From contig JBFICP010000058.1 in NCBI GenBank assembly GCA_041581935.1, positions 1 to 15,613 of the forward strand: 15,613 bases of DNA, read 5' to 3'. The stretch is from JAABYT01 sp041581935. Lineage in GTDB: Bacteria > Pseudomonadota > Gammaproteobacteria > HK1. Both the position numbers and the translations under genes were made by a program. The notes under the pieces are model-generated. The model ran no database searches. It was not told the origin of the DNA and saw only the letters and a program-made list of their open reading frames with translations. How positions within the stretch are numbered: position 1 is the first letter of the stretch; each line of letters opens with the position of its first letter. Shown here in pieces: positions 1 through 6,837 of the stretch.

Positions 1-1487
1 CGGGTTTTCACGACCACCCGCTCGGCGGGGACATCCAGCAGCGCTTCGATTGCCGCGATCACCGTCGCGCGCCGCGCACACGCCTGCTCCTCGGGTATGC
101 TGGCCGGCGCCTGGTACTCCTGGGCGACGATCCACGTTTCGCCCGCGCGGTAAACATCCAGCGCGAACGCATACTCGGGCATGTCGGCATCGTAGAGCCG
201 GTAGCAGTCGATGCCTTCGCGCCGCGCCCAGCGGCCGATGCGCTTCAAGTTCTTTCGCAGGCGATTGGAGAACATCTCGGCGTTGGCATCGCGGTGCGCG
301 CCCCGGGCGGAGCTGGCCGAGCGCCGCCCGCCTTCGGCGTCGGCGGGGATCTCGAAGGTGGTGAGCGTGCAGGCGAGTGGTCCATTGTCGAGGCGGCGGC
401 TGCCGGTCGCCGGCAGACCGAGGCGTGCGCCCGGGTCGCCCGCTCCGGCGAGCAGCGTGAGCCGCCAGCCGCCGAACCTGGTGGCGAACACCTCGCCCAT
501 GGTGGCGTAAAGCGCGGCCAGCCCGTCGCCGCCACCGAGACGTTTGCCATAGGGCGGGTTGCACACGAGCAGCCCGGTTCGTTGAGGCCAGGGAGATTCG
601 AGATCGGCGACGGCGCCCTCGCCGAGGGCGATGCGATCGCCGAGATCCACCGCCGCCAGGTTGTCGCGGGCGCGGGCCACGGCGCCCGGGTCGATGTCCA
701 GCCCGGCGATCGGCGGCAGCCGCGTGAGGCCCTGGCGACGCCGCTGCCGGGCTTCTTCCAGCAGCCGTTCCCACAACGCCCGGTCATGCCCCTGCCAGCC
801 CTGTAGGCCGAAGTAGTCACGGGCGAGCCCCGGGGCCACGTCGGCGGCCATCAGTGCCGCCTCGATGAGCAGGGTTCCGGAGCCGCACATGGGGTCCAGC
901 AACGGCCTGCCGGCCGCGGCCAGCTCCGGCCAGCCGGCATGGGCCAGCATCGCGGCGGCGACGTTTTCCTTGAGCGGTGCCGGGCCACCCTGGCGCCGGT
1001 AGCCGCGCCGGTGCAGGCTGTCGCCCGCGAGATCAATGGCGATGGTGGCCACGTCCCGGTCCAGGTGCGCGTTGATGCGCACGTCGGGTCGCGTGCTGTC
1101 GACCGACGGCCGCATGCCGGTATCATCGCGCAGCCGATCGACCACGCCATCCTTGACCTTCTGGGCGCCGAATCGCGTATGTCGCAGCTGCGAGCGCGAG
1201 CTCACGAAATCCACCCACAGGGTACCGTCTGCGGGCACCTGCTCGACCCAGCGAATGGCGCGAACCCCCTGGTACAGCGCCTCCGCGGTCGGCGCCTCGA
1301 AGCTCGCGAGCGGCAGCAGAATTCGGCTGGCGAAGCGCGACCACAGACAGGCCCGGTAGGCGACCTCCAGCGGCGCGCGAAAGCGCACCCCGGCGTGGCC
1401 GGCGCGCATGCGGGCCGCGCCGAGTGCGCTGAGCTCGTCGCGCAGCAGCGAAACCAGGTCGCGGGGCGCGGATGCGAAGAAATTCAT
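1..1487 (-). CDS. rlmL: RlmKL, bifunctional 23S rRNA methyltransferase (partial, C-terminus outside window)
   Basis: In the family the N-terminal half (RlmL) makes m2G2445 and the C-terminal half (RlmK) makes m7G2069 in 23S rRNA, using S-adenosylmethionine. About 495 codons are visible from ATG 1487, with no stop before the left edge. The start MNFFASAPRDLVSLLRDEL matches the usual RlmL N-terminus. A THUMP-like region covers roughly residues 45-160. The SAM motif DPMCGSGT lies at 198-205 and the N6/N2-type catalytic motif NPPYGKRL at 310-317. The linker segment NRLRKNLKRIGRWARREGIDCYRLYDADMPEY is typical of the junction to the RlmK domain, and the window ends at VVVKTR, right where that domain begins. 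E. coli RlmKL is 702 residues, so about 200 are missing because of the window edge, not truncation. It is transcribed divergently from the XRE regulator. Confidence 0.95.
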   Translation of the reverse strand, partial: MNFFASAPRDLVSLLRDELSALGAARMRAGHAGVRFRAPLEVAYRACLWSRFASRILLPLASFEAPTAEALYQGVRAIRWVEQVPADGTLWVDFVSSRSQLRHTRFGAQKVKDGVVDRLRDDTGMRPSVDSTRPDVRINAHLDRDVATIAIDLAGDSLHRRGYRRQGGPAPLKENVAAAMLAHAGWPELAAAGRPLLDPMCGSGTLLIEAALMAADVAPGLARDYFGLQGWQGHDRALWERLLEEARQRRRQGLTRLPPIAGLDIDPGAVARARDNLAAVDLGDRIALGEGAVADLESPWPQRTGLLVCNPPYGKRLGGGDGLAALYATMGEVFATRFGGWRLTLLAGAGDPGARLGLPATGSRRLDNGPLACTLTTFEIPADAEGGRRSASSARGAHRDANAEMFSNRLRKNLKRIGRWARREGIDCYRLYDADMPEYAFALDVYRAGETWIVAQEYQAPASIPEEQACARRATVIAAIEALLDVPAERVVVKT

Positions 1488-1600
1488 GTCCGCACGGGCG
1501 GCGCGCGCCGATAGGCCCGCCGAGTTCTTAGATTCCTCAGAAACTGTGCGCTGGTTCAAAAAAACCCCGCTCCGGCTGTGCTGAAATACCTGACGTTCCC

Positions 1601-1661
1601 ATACGAAGTATCCAACGGGTCCGTTCGAGATGCCAAAAACCACCCAATGCGAAGTACGTAC
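1601..1661. promoter_or_regulatory. Candidate operator palindromes around the start of the XRE regulator
   Basis: Seen in the sequence: ATACGAAGTAT (1601-1611, arms of 4 around GAA), AACGGGTCCGTT (1614-1625, arms of 5 around GT, ending 4 bases before the ATG) and GTACGTAC (1654-1661, inside the gene). The heptamer CGAAGTA occurs twice, at 1604-1610 and 1650-1656, flanking the start codon. Short inverted repeats at this place are what an autoregulating HTH protein would bind, but the arms are short and no binding consensus is recognised. No convincing -35/-10 pair was found in the 1488-1629 intergenic region, and no clear ribosome binding site precedes the ATG. Confidence 0.25.
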
Positions 1662-2037
1662 CACGACTCTGGGCGGGCGGTTGACCTACAGCCGCATCGA
1701 GAAAGGCTGGACCCAGCATCAGCTGGCCGCTGCTGTTGGCACCAGTCAAGCGGTCATTCAACGCATCGAGGCCGGTAAATGTAACCATCCGCGCATTCTG
1801 CGCGAGCTGGCCGAGGCGCTCGATGTGAGCCCTGCGTGGCTGATGTTCGGCGTCAAGGTCATCGAGGGTCTCGAGCAGGAGGCCATCGAGACGGCGCGCG
1901 CCTGGTCGCGGCTGATGGAGCCGCAACGCACCGCTTTGAAGGAGATGATTCTGCGTATCGCGGAATCGGGGCCGGACGCCCTGCAGCTGTCCGAAAACGG
2001 TGTGCTGGAAACGAGCGAGCTGCTCGGCCTGCGCTGA
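1630..2037 (+). CDS. XRE-family helix-turn-helix transcriptional regulator
   Basis: A 135-residue protein with a Cro/C1-type helix-turn-helix at about residues 14-72: GGRLTYSRIEKGWTQHQLAAAVGTSQAVIQRIEAGKCNHPRILRELAEALDVSPAWLMFG. The recognition helix is probably TSQAVIQRIEAG (38-49). The C-terminal part (about 77-135) is helical and charged, with no recognisable ligand or peptidase domain, and may serve dimerisation. It is a single gene between divergent rlmKL and convergent trmL, so its neighbours do not reveal its targets. Repeats around its start codon suggest autoregulation, which is inference. It is too small for a full phage CI repressor with a LexA-like peptidase, and no phage genes are nearby. 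Assignment to the HTH family is secure; the function is unknown. Confidence 0.85.
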   Translation: MPKTTQCEVRTTTLGGRLTYSRIEKGWTQHQLAAAVGTSQAVIQRIEAGKCNHPRILRELAEALDVSPAWLMFGVKVIEGLEQEAIETARAWSRLMEPQRTALKEMILRIAESGPDALQLSENGVLETSELLGLR

Positions 2038-2042
2038 CGCCT

Positions 2043-2056
2043 ACGGCCTCGGCCGT
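2043..2056. repeat. Short palindrome between convergent XRE and trmL genes
   Basis: ACGGCCTCGGCCGT lies in the 23-base gap between the stops of the two convergent genes. It can fold as a 5-bp stem (ACGGC/GCCGT) with a CTCG loop. Position fits a small bidirectional terminator, but no T-run follows on either strand, so termination is only a guess. Confidence 0.25.
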
Positions 2057-2060
2057 CCTC

Positions 2061-2555
2061 TTAGCGACCGCGAGCGTGTTCGCCGGCGCCGGATGCCTGT
2101 CCGGCGAATCCGTGCTGGCGCCACGCCTCGAAGCACACCACCGCCACCGCGGTGGAAAGATTGAGGCTGCGGCTGCCCGGTCGCATGGGGATCGCCGCGC
2201 GCTCGGTGCGGGGTACCCGCTCGAGCACGGACGGCGGCAGGCCCCGGGTTTCCGGCCCGAACAACAGCGCGTCACCGCAGCGATAATCGATGGCTGCATA
2301 GCTGCGGGCGCCGCGCGTCGAGAATGCCACCAGGCGCGCCGGATCCACGGCGCGCAAGTAGGCATCGAGCGAATCGTGCACCTGCACGTGCGCCCATTCC
2401 CGGTAATCCAGGCCCGCGCGGCGAAGACGTTTTTCCTGCAGGGTGAATCCCAGCGGCCCAATCAGATGCAGCGCAAAGCCGGTGTTCGCGCACAGGCGTA
2501 TAATGTTGCCCGTGTTGGGAGGAATCTCGGGCTGATAGAGCACGACGTCGAACAT
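2061..2555 (-). CDS. trmL: TrmL, tRNA (cytidine/uridine-34-2'-O)-methyltransferase
   Basis: A SPOUT-fold methyltransferase that 2'-O-methylates the wobble base of tRNA-Leu isoacceptors in characterised members. The 164-residue product is close to the 157 of E. coli TrmL. All three family blocks are present: PEIPPNTGNIIRLCANTG at residues 9-26, LFGPETRGLP at 98-107 and IPMRPGSRSLNLSTAVAVV at 122-140, the last two forming the trefoil-knot cofactor site. The start at ATG 2555 gives the usual MFDVVLYQPEIPPNTGN beginning; the open frame extends further upstream to 2756, but that extension is not TrmL-like and overlaps pyrD. No strong Shine-Dalgarno sequence is visible. The gene is divergent from pyrD with the two ATG codons sharing CATG (2553-2556). 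It converges on the XRE gene. Confidence 0.96.
   Translation of the reverse strand: MFDVVLYQPEIPPNTGNIIRLCANTGFALHLIGPLGFTLQEKRLRRAGLDYREWAHVQVHDSLDAYLRAVDPARLVAFSTRGARSYAAIDYRCGDALLFGPETRGLPPSVLERVPRTERAAIPMRPGSRSLNLSTAVAVVCFEAWRQHGFAGQASGAGEHARGR
2499..2504 (+). promoter_or_regulatory. Candidate -10 element for pyrD inside trmL
   Basis: A perfect TATAAT on the plus strand lies 50 bases before the pyrD ATG. No good -35 hexamer is found at 16-18 bases upstream. The hexamer is also simply the complement of the two isoleucine codons in the conserved TrmL block GNIIR, so it may be coincidental. It is listed because pyrD has no intergenic space in front of it and needs a promoter inside trmL. 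Confidence 0.3.
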
Positions 2556-3537
2556 GAGGAGCTTCGCTGAGGTGAGTGGCGACGACTGCAACAGGCTCGG
2601 GACGGATTTCTGCGGACTGCGATTGAACACCCCCCTGGTGTTGCTGTCCGGCTGCGTCGGCTTCGGCGAAGAATACACACGGGTCGAAGGCTTTTCCAAT
2701 CGCCAGGTCGGCGCCGTTTGTCTCAAGGGCACGACGCTCGCGCCGCGTCTCGGCAATCAACCGCATCGGATCTGGGAAACGCCCGCCGGAATGCTCAACT
2801 CCATCGGATTGCAGAATCCCGGCAGCCGCTACGTCGTGGACCACATTCTGCCCGAGCTCGATTTCGACGAGACGCGTTTTTTCGCCAACGTCTCCGGTGC
2901 GACCGTGGAAGAATACGTCGAGGTCACGCGCATTTTCGACGACTCTCCAATCGATGCGGTGGAAATCAACATTTCATGTCCGAACGTGCGCGAGGGTGGG
3001 GTCGTGTTCGGTAACGATCCCGACATGTCGGCGCGTGTCGTGGAAGCGTGCCGGGCGGCAACCTCGAAACCGGTCATCGCAAAGCTCTCGCCGAATCAAA
3101 CCGATATCGCGGAGAACGCCCGTAGATGCATCGAGGCCGGAAGCGATGCGCTGGCGGTGGTCAATACGTTTCTGGGCATGGCCGTCGACGTCGACAGCCG
3201 GCGCCCGGTCATCGGCGCCAACCACGCGGGTCTCTCCGGCCCGGCGGTCAAGCCGATGGCGCTGCTCAAGGTGCACCAGGTCTATCAGGTGGCGAAAGCC
3301 CACGGTGTGCCCATTATCGGCCAGGGTGGCATCGCCAGCGCGCAGGATGCGCTCGAGTTCATCATCGCCGGTGCCGCCACGGTTGGCGTCGGCACGGCGC
3401 TGTTCTACGACCCGCTGGTGTGCGCGCAAATCAACGCGGGTCTGGTCGATTACATGCGGCGGCACAATCTCGACGATCTGACGCGGCTGACAGGCAGCCT
3501 CGAGATCAACAGCGGCGCCGAAGCCTGGTGCGCGTGA
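2554..3537 (+). CDS. pyrD: Dihydroorotate dehydrogenase, class 1B catalytic subunit (PyrD)
   Basis: Oxidises dihydroorotate to orotate in pyrimidine biosynthesis, using FMN in a soluble TIM barrel. The 327-residue product carries the class 1 active site NISCPN (139-144), where Cys142 is the catalytic base; class 2 enzymes have Ser here. Further landmarks are KGTTLAPRLGNQPHRIWETPAGMLNSIGLQNPG (58-90, with Lys58 and Asn82), Lys177 in IAKLSPN, Asn204 in VVNTF, GLSGPAVKP (226-234) and the FMN phosphate loops GQGGI (256-260) and GVGTALF (278-284). The pattern resembles PyrD of the NAD-linked PyrD-PyrK type, but no pyrK is in the window. Start choice is open: ATG 2554 overlaps the trmL ATG, while in-frame GTG 2572 has AGGAG at 2557-2561, 10 bases upstream, and would remove six residues. 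Confidence 0.94.
   Translation: MRSFAEVSGDDCNRLGTDFCGLRLNTPLVLLSGCVGFGEEYTRVEGFSNRQVGAVCLKGTTLAPRLGNQPHRIWETPAGMLNSIGLQNPGSRYVVDHILPELDFDETRFFANVSGATVEEYVEVTRIFDDSPIDAVEINISCPNVREGGVVFGNDPDMSARVVEACRAATSKPVIAKLSPNQTDIAENARRCIEAGSDALAVVNTFLGMAVDVDSRRPVIGANHAGLSGPAVKPMALLKVHQVYQVAKAHGVPIIGQGGIASAQDALEFIIAGAATVGVGTALFYDPLVCAQINAGLVDYMRRHNLDDLTRLTGSLEINSGAEAWCA
2557..2561 (+). promoter_or_regulatory. Shine-Dalgarno-like AGGAG favouring a GTG start for pyrD
   Basis: AGGAG sits 10 bases before GTG 2572 and is the only good ribosome binding site near the start of pyrD; ATG 2554 has none. If used, the protein begins VSGDDCNRLGTDFCGLRL and the trmL and pyrD reading frames no longer overlap. Confidence 0.45.
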
Positions 3538-3546
3538 ACGACCGAA

Positions 3547-3601
3547 TGAGCGGACACGTCTGCGGTGTGAGAGCCAACGGGTCGAACGAGCACTCCGCTC
3601 A
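3547..3601. repeat. Inverted repeat between convergent pyrD and TPR gene
   Basis: TGAGCGGA (3547-3554) and TCCGCTCA (3594-3601) are perfect 8-base inverted arms separated by 39 bases; the right arm contains the stop codon of the TPR gene. The pair spans the whole 61-base gap between the two convergent genes. It could be a weak bidirectional end of transcription, but there is no T-run, and the loop is long. Confidence 0.25.
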
Positions 3602-3913
3602 GCGTTGCCGCTCCAGTCGCCTCAGGAAAACGCTCATCTCCTTGGCCGCCTGTATATCGCCGTTGCGTGTGGCCGCCTCGATACCCTTTTGGTACGCCTT
3701 CGCGGCGTCGTCGTCGCGACCCGCGGCAGTCAAGGCTTTGCCGTACACCTTCCAGGCCGCCGAGTAGCCGGGATCGAGCTCGACGGCACGGGCCAGATGC
3801 TCGGCGGCGCGCGCCGGTTGCTCCTCGAGGTACGCGTTTCCGAGGCTGAAGCGCAGTAGCGCGTCGTCTCTGCCCGCGGCGAGCATCGATTCGAGGTTCT
3901 CAATGAGCCCCAC
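3599..3913 (-). CDS. Small tetratricopeptide-repeat protein
   Basis: A 104-residue protein, beginning (V)GLIENLESMLAAGRDDALLRFSLGNAYLEEQ. Two TPR units are visible, at about residues 17-50 (ALLRFSLGNAYLEEQPARAAEHLARAVELDP) and 51-85 (YSAAWKVYGKALTAAGRDDDAAKAYQKGIEAA). The tail GDIQAAKEMSVFLRRLERQR is typical of a family of short TPR proteins of unknown function. There is no signal peptide or membrane segment, so it is probably cytoplasmic and acts as a protein-binding scaffold. The GTG at 3913 was chosen because it is 5 bases after the trkH stop and gives the family's usual length; the frame stays open upstream through trkH, but that part is an out-of-frame reading of trkH. An in-frame ATG lies ten codons further in. 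It is likely the last gene of the trk operon. Confidence 0.8.
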   Translation of the reverse strand: MGLIENLESMLAAGRDDALLRFSLGNAYLEEQPARAAEHLARAVELDPGYSAAWKVYGKALTAAGRDDDAAKAYQKGIEAATRNGDIQAAKEMSVFLRRLERQR

Positions 3914-3918
3914 GGCCG

Positions 3919-5370
3919 TTATCCGCGCCAGAATGCCGGGGTCAGGATGACCAGCAGGGTGAAGATCTCCAACCGGCCGAGCAACATTGCGATCGAAAGT
4001 ATCCACTTCGCGCCTTCGCCGATGTCCGCGTAGTTCGCGCCCACCGAACCGAGGCCCGGGCCGAGGTTGTTGATACACGCGGCCACGGCCGAAAAGGCGC
4101 TGACCTGATCGAGTCCGAGCGCCAGCAATGCGAGCATCATGAAGGAGAAAGTCGCCACGTAGGTGGCGAAGAAACCCCACACCGCGTCAACCACCCGATT
4201 GGGCATGCTGGCTCCGTTTATCTTGATGGGCACCTGCGCGTTGGGATGAATCAAACGCATGATTTCGCGCTTGCCCTGCTTGAACAGCAGCACCACCCGG
4301 ATGACCTTCAGCCCGCCTCCGGTGGAGCCTGCACAACCTCCGACGAAGCTCGCAAACAGCAGCATCACCGGTAGGAAGCTCGGCCAGATGGCGTAGCCGC
4401 TGGTCGTGAAGCCGGTGGTTGTGCTGATGGAGACGGTTTGAAACACGCCGTGGCGAACCGCGCTCGCAAACGAGGGGAAGGCCTGCGAGTAGTAGAGATA
4501 CACACTCGTGATCATCGAGATGCACACGAGCAGCAGAATGTAGGTTTTGAGCTCCGTGTCTCCGAGATACGGGCGGGGACTTCTCGAGCGCCAGGCGAGA
4601 AAATGAATGGCGAAGTTGATACCTGCGATGGTCATGAAAACGACCGCGACCGCTTCTATGAGCGGATTGTCGTAATGGCCGAGGCTCGCGTCATGGGTCG
4701 AGAAACCCCCAATCGCCACCGTGGAGAAGCTGTGCGACACGGCGTCGAAAGGCCCCATGCCTGCGAGCCAATAGGCGACCGCGCACAGAATCGTGAGTCC
4801 GAGATAGATGTACCACAGGGCTTTGGCGGTCTCGGTAATGCGAGGAGTGAGCTTGTTGTCCTTCATCGGCCCCGGCGTCTCGGCACGATACAGCTGCATG
4901 CCGCCGACACCGAGCATCGGCAGGATTGCGACCGCAAGCACGATGATGCCCATGCCGCCCAACCACTGAAGCTGCTGGCGATAAAAAAGCAGCGAGTGGG
5001 GGAGGGCATCGATATTTTCGATCACCGTCGCACCGGTCGTCGTGAGCCCGGAGATCGATTCGAATACCGCGTCGGTCACCGACATATCCGCGATATGCGA
5101 CAGAAGCAGCGGAACGCTGCCGCTCAGACCGAGTGCGACCCAGAACATGACGACGACGATGAACCCGTCGCGGAGTCGAAGCTCCCGATGGTGATGTCGA
5201 ACGGGGAGCCACAAGGCGAGTCCGGCTGCCAGGATGAGAAAAAAAGCCCCCAGAAAGGCCTCTAATACGCCATCCTCGTACCACCAGGAAACGAGCATCG
5301 GTGGCAGCATGCTGATGCTGAACAAGCCTAGCAGCAGCCCGAGAATGCGTTGGACAACGAAAAGCTGCAC
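3919..5370 (-). CDS. trkH: TrkH, potassium uptake channel/transporter subunit
   Basis: The inner-membrane pore of the Trk potassium uptake system, 483 residues (E. coli TrkH: 483). It shows the four pseudo-repeated selectivity-filter loops: SGLTTTGAT (107-115), STVAIGGFSTH (216-226), SISTTTGFTTSGY (314-326) and INNLGPGLGSVG (433-444). Many hydrophobic segments alternate with these, including residues 5-28, 35-56, 70-91 and 136-158. The glycine-rich GGCAGSTGGGLKVIRV segment (344-359) is the intramembrane loop that gates the pore in characterised TrkH. The start MQLFVVQRILGLLLGLFSISMLPP is family-typical. It lies 30 bases after trkA and 5 bases before the TPR gene on the same strand, fitting an operon in which TrkA binds the cytoplasmic face of TrkH. 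Confidence 0.97.
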   Translation of the reverse strand: MQLFVVQRILGLLLGLFSISMLPPMLVSWWYEDGVLEAFLGAFFLILAAGLALWLPVRHHHRELRLRDGFIVVVMFWVALGLSGSVPLLLSHIADMSVTDAVFESISGLTTTGATVIENIDALPHSLLFYRQQLQWLGGMGIIVLAVAILPMLGVGGMQLYRAETPGPMKDNKLTPRITETAKALWYIYLGLTILCAVAYWLAGMGPFDAVSHSFSTVAIGGFSTHDASLGHYDNPLIEAVAVVFMTIAGINFAIHFLAWRSRSPRPYLGDTELKTYILLLVCISMITSVYLYYSQAFPSFASAVRHGVFQTVSISTTTGFTTSGYAIWPSFLPVMLLFASFVGGCAGSTGGGLKVIRVVLLFKQGKREIMRLIHPNAQVPIKINGASMPNRVVDAVWGFFATYVATFSFMMLALLALGLDQVSAFSAVAACINNLGPGLGSVGANYADIGEGAKWILSIAMLLGRLEIFTLLVILTPAFWRG

Positions 5371-5400
5371 GAATCGATCGTCCCGAAGTGGTCGCTGCGA

Positions 5401-6774
5401 CTATAGGAAGGTAACACCCACCTGGAAGATTTTCTCGACATCGGTCACGTGCTTCTTGTCTATCAGAAACAAGATGACGTGATCGCCCGCTTCGATGCGA
5501 GTGTCGTGATGGGCAATGATAACCTCATCACCGCGCACGATCGCATCGATCGTCGTGCCGGGCGGCAGCTTGATCTGCTCCACGGCGCGACCGACGACCT
5601 TCGATGTCGTGCTGTCGCCATGGGCAACCGCCTCGATGGCTTCGGCCGCACCGCGGCGCAGCGAATGCGCCACGACGACATCGGCGCGACGTACGTGCGC
5701 AAGCAAGCTGCTGATGGTCGTCTGCTGTGGTGAGATGGCAATATCGATTATGCCGCTTTGCACGAGATCCACATAGGCGCTGCGGTTGATCAATGCCATA
5801 ACCTTGCGTGCGCCCATGCGCTTCGCGAGCATCGCCGACAGAATGTTAATCTGGTCGTCGTTGGTGACCGCGCAGAAAACATCGGTGGTATCGATATTTT
5901 CCTCGCGCAACAAATCCTCGTCAGCCGCATCTCCCTGCAGGACGATTGTCTTGTCGAGCGTCTCGGACAACGCTCGCGCACTGTCCATGTTGCGCTCGAT
6001 GAGCTTGACGCTGTATTTGCTTTCCAAACCACTTGCCAGTCGCCGACCGATATTTCCGCCACCGGCGAGGATCACGCGCCGGACAGGCCTGTCGAGCTTG
6101 CGCAACTCGCCCATGACATCGTGTATATGCTCGGATGCGGCGATGAAAAACACCTCGTCGTCCGCTTCGATGACCGTATCGCCTTCGGGCACGATGGGGC
6201 GGCCGTGACGAAAAATAGCTGCGACGCGCGTGTCGATTCCCGGCATACGCTGTGGCAGCTCTCGCAGGGCGTGCCCCACGAGAGGACCGCCGTAATAAGC
6301 CTTGACGGCGACGAGTCGCACCCGGCCGTCGGCGAAATCGAGGACCTGCAACGCACCGGGGGTTTCGATCAGGCGTTGAATCGAGTCGGTGACGAGCTGC
6401 TCGGGACTGATCAGCACGTCGACCGGCAGCGCTTCCTGACAGAACAGCTCAGGATGGTTCAAATACTCCACCGAGCGTACTCGCGCGATTTTGGTCGGGG
6501 TATGAAACAGCGTGTAGGCCACCTGGCAGGCAATCATATTGGTCTCGTCGCTGTTGGTGACTGCCAGCACCAGATCGGCATCCTCAGCGCCAGCCTTTTG
6601 CAGCACGTCGGGATGCGATGCATGTCCGACGACGGTGCGAATGTCGAGATGATCCTGCAGCGATCGGAGTCGATCGGGATCGAGATCGACGATGGTGATG
6701 TCGTTGGCCTCGCTGGCCAGGTTGTCGGCGACCGTCATGCCAACCTGACTCGCACCTAGGATTATTATTTTCAC
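5401..6774 (-). CDS. trkA: TrkA, NAD(H)/nucleotide-binding regulator of Trk potassium uptake
   Basis: A peripheral cytoplasmic protein that forms the nucleotide-sensing ring on TrkH. The 457 residues (E. coli: 458) contain two RCK units, each a Rossmann domain followed by a TrkA_C domain. The first dinucleotide motif is GASQVG (7-12) and the second GGGNIG (238-243). Acidic residues ending the second strand are present in both halves (TIVDLD 27-32, KLIERN 257-262). TrkA_C domains cover about 140-225 and 370-455. The first motif has Ser9 where the usual GxGxxG has Gly. The start MKIIILGASQVGMTVADNLASEANDITIVD lines up with the E. coli N-terminus. It follows ntrX after 63 bases, as in the ntrYX-trkA arrangement known in several proteobacterial groups. 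Confidence 0.97.
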   Translation of the reverse strand: MKIIILGASQVGMTVADNLASEANDITIVDLDPDRLRSLQDHLDIRTVVGHASHPDVLQKAGAEDADLVLAVTNSDETNMIACQVAYTLFHTPTKIARVRSVEYLNHPELFCQEALPVDVLISPEQLVTDSIQRLIETPGALQVLDFADGRVRLVAVKAYYGGPLVGHALRELPQRMPGIDTRVAAIFRHGRPIVPEGDTVIEADDEVFFIAASEHIHDVMGELRKLDRPVRRVILAGGGNIGRRLASGLESKYSVKLIERNMDSARALSETLDKTIVLQGDAADEDLLREENIDTTDVFCAVTNDDQINILSAMLAKRMGARKVMALINRSAYVDLVQSGIIDIAISPQQTTISSLLAHVRRADVVVAHSLRRGAAEAIEAVAHGDSTTSKVVGRAVEQIKLPPGTTIDAIVRGDEVIIAHHDTRIEAGDHVILFLIDKKHVTDVEKIFQVGVTFL

Positions 6775-6800
6775 GTGATTCGTGTACCGAGTTCAGGGCG

Positions 6801-6837
6801 ATTCGGCGCCTGGAGGCGATTTTCGCCGCGAATTCTA
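6801..6837 (-). promoter_or_regulatory. ntrX-trkA spacer: -10-like TAGAAT and small hairpin
   Basis: On the minus strand, TAGAAT (6837-6832) directly follows the ntrX stop codon and is 58 bases before the trkA ATG. Just downstream, GGCGA/TCGCC arms (6815-6819 and 6823-6827, loop TTT) sit within outer arms ATTCG/CGAAT (6801-6805 and 6829-6833). A weak promoter allowing separate expression of trkAH is possible, but no good -35 hexamer was found. The hairpin lacks a following T-run, so it is not a standard terminator. Confidence 0.25.

Noticed and set aside
245..820. Open frames on both strands within 245-1514 that could look like separate genes
   Set aside because: The real gene is the edge-crossing rlmKL on the minus strand, continuous from 1487 to the left end with DPMCGSGT and NPPYGKRL motifs; the others are out-of-frame shadows.
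1553..1567. Run of A (T on the minus strand) near 1558-1564 as a terminator
   Set aside because: No stem precedes it on the minus strand, and no gene ends there; the flanking genes diverge from this region.
1601..1611. Resemblance of ATACGAAGTAT to a recombinase half-site such as that of loxP
   Set aside because: Only a short arm matches; there is no second arm at the right distance, and no recombinase or mobile element nearby.
3914..4180. Longer N-terminus for the TPR protein, up to 4180
   Set aside because: The extension overlaps the 3' part of trkH in another frame and reads as arginine/glycine-rich non-family sequence; the GTG at 3913 gives the family-typical protein.
5758..6759. A 333-codon plus-strand open frame opposite trkA
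   Set aside because: It mirrors trkA codon structure and shows no family motif; trkA is complete and canonical.
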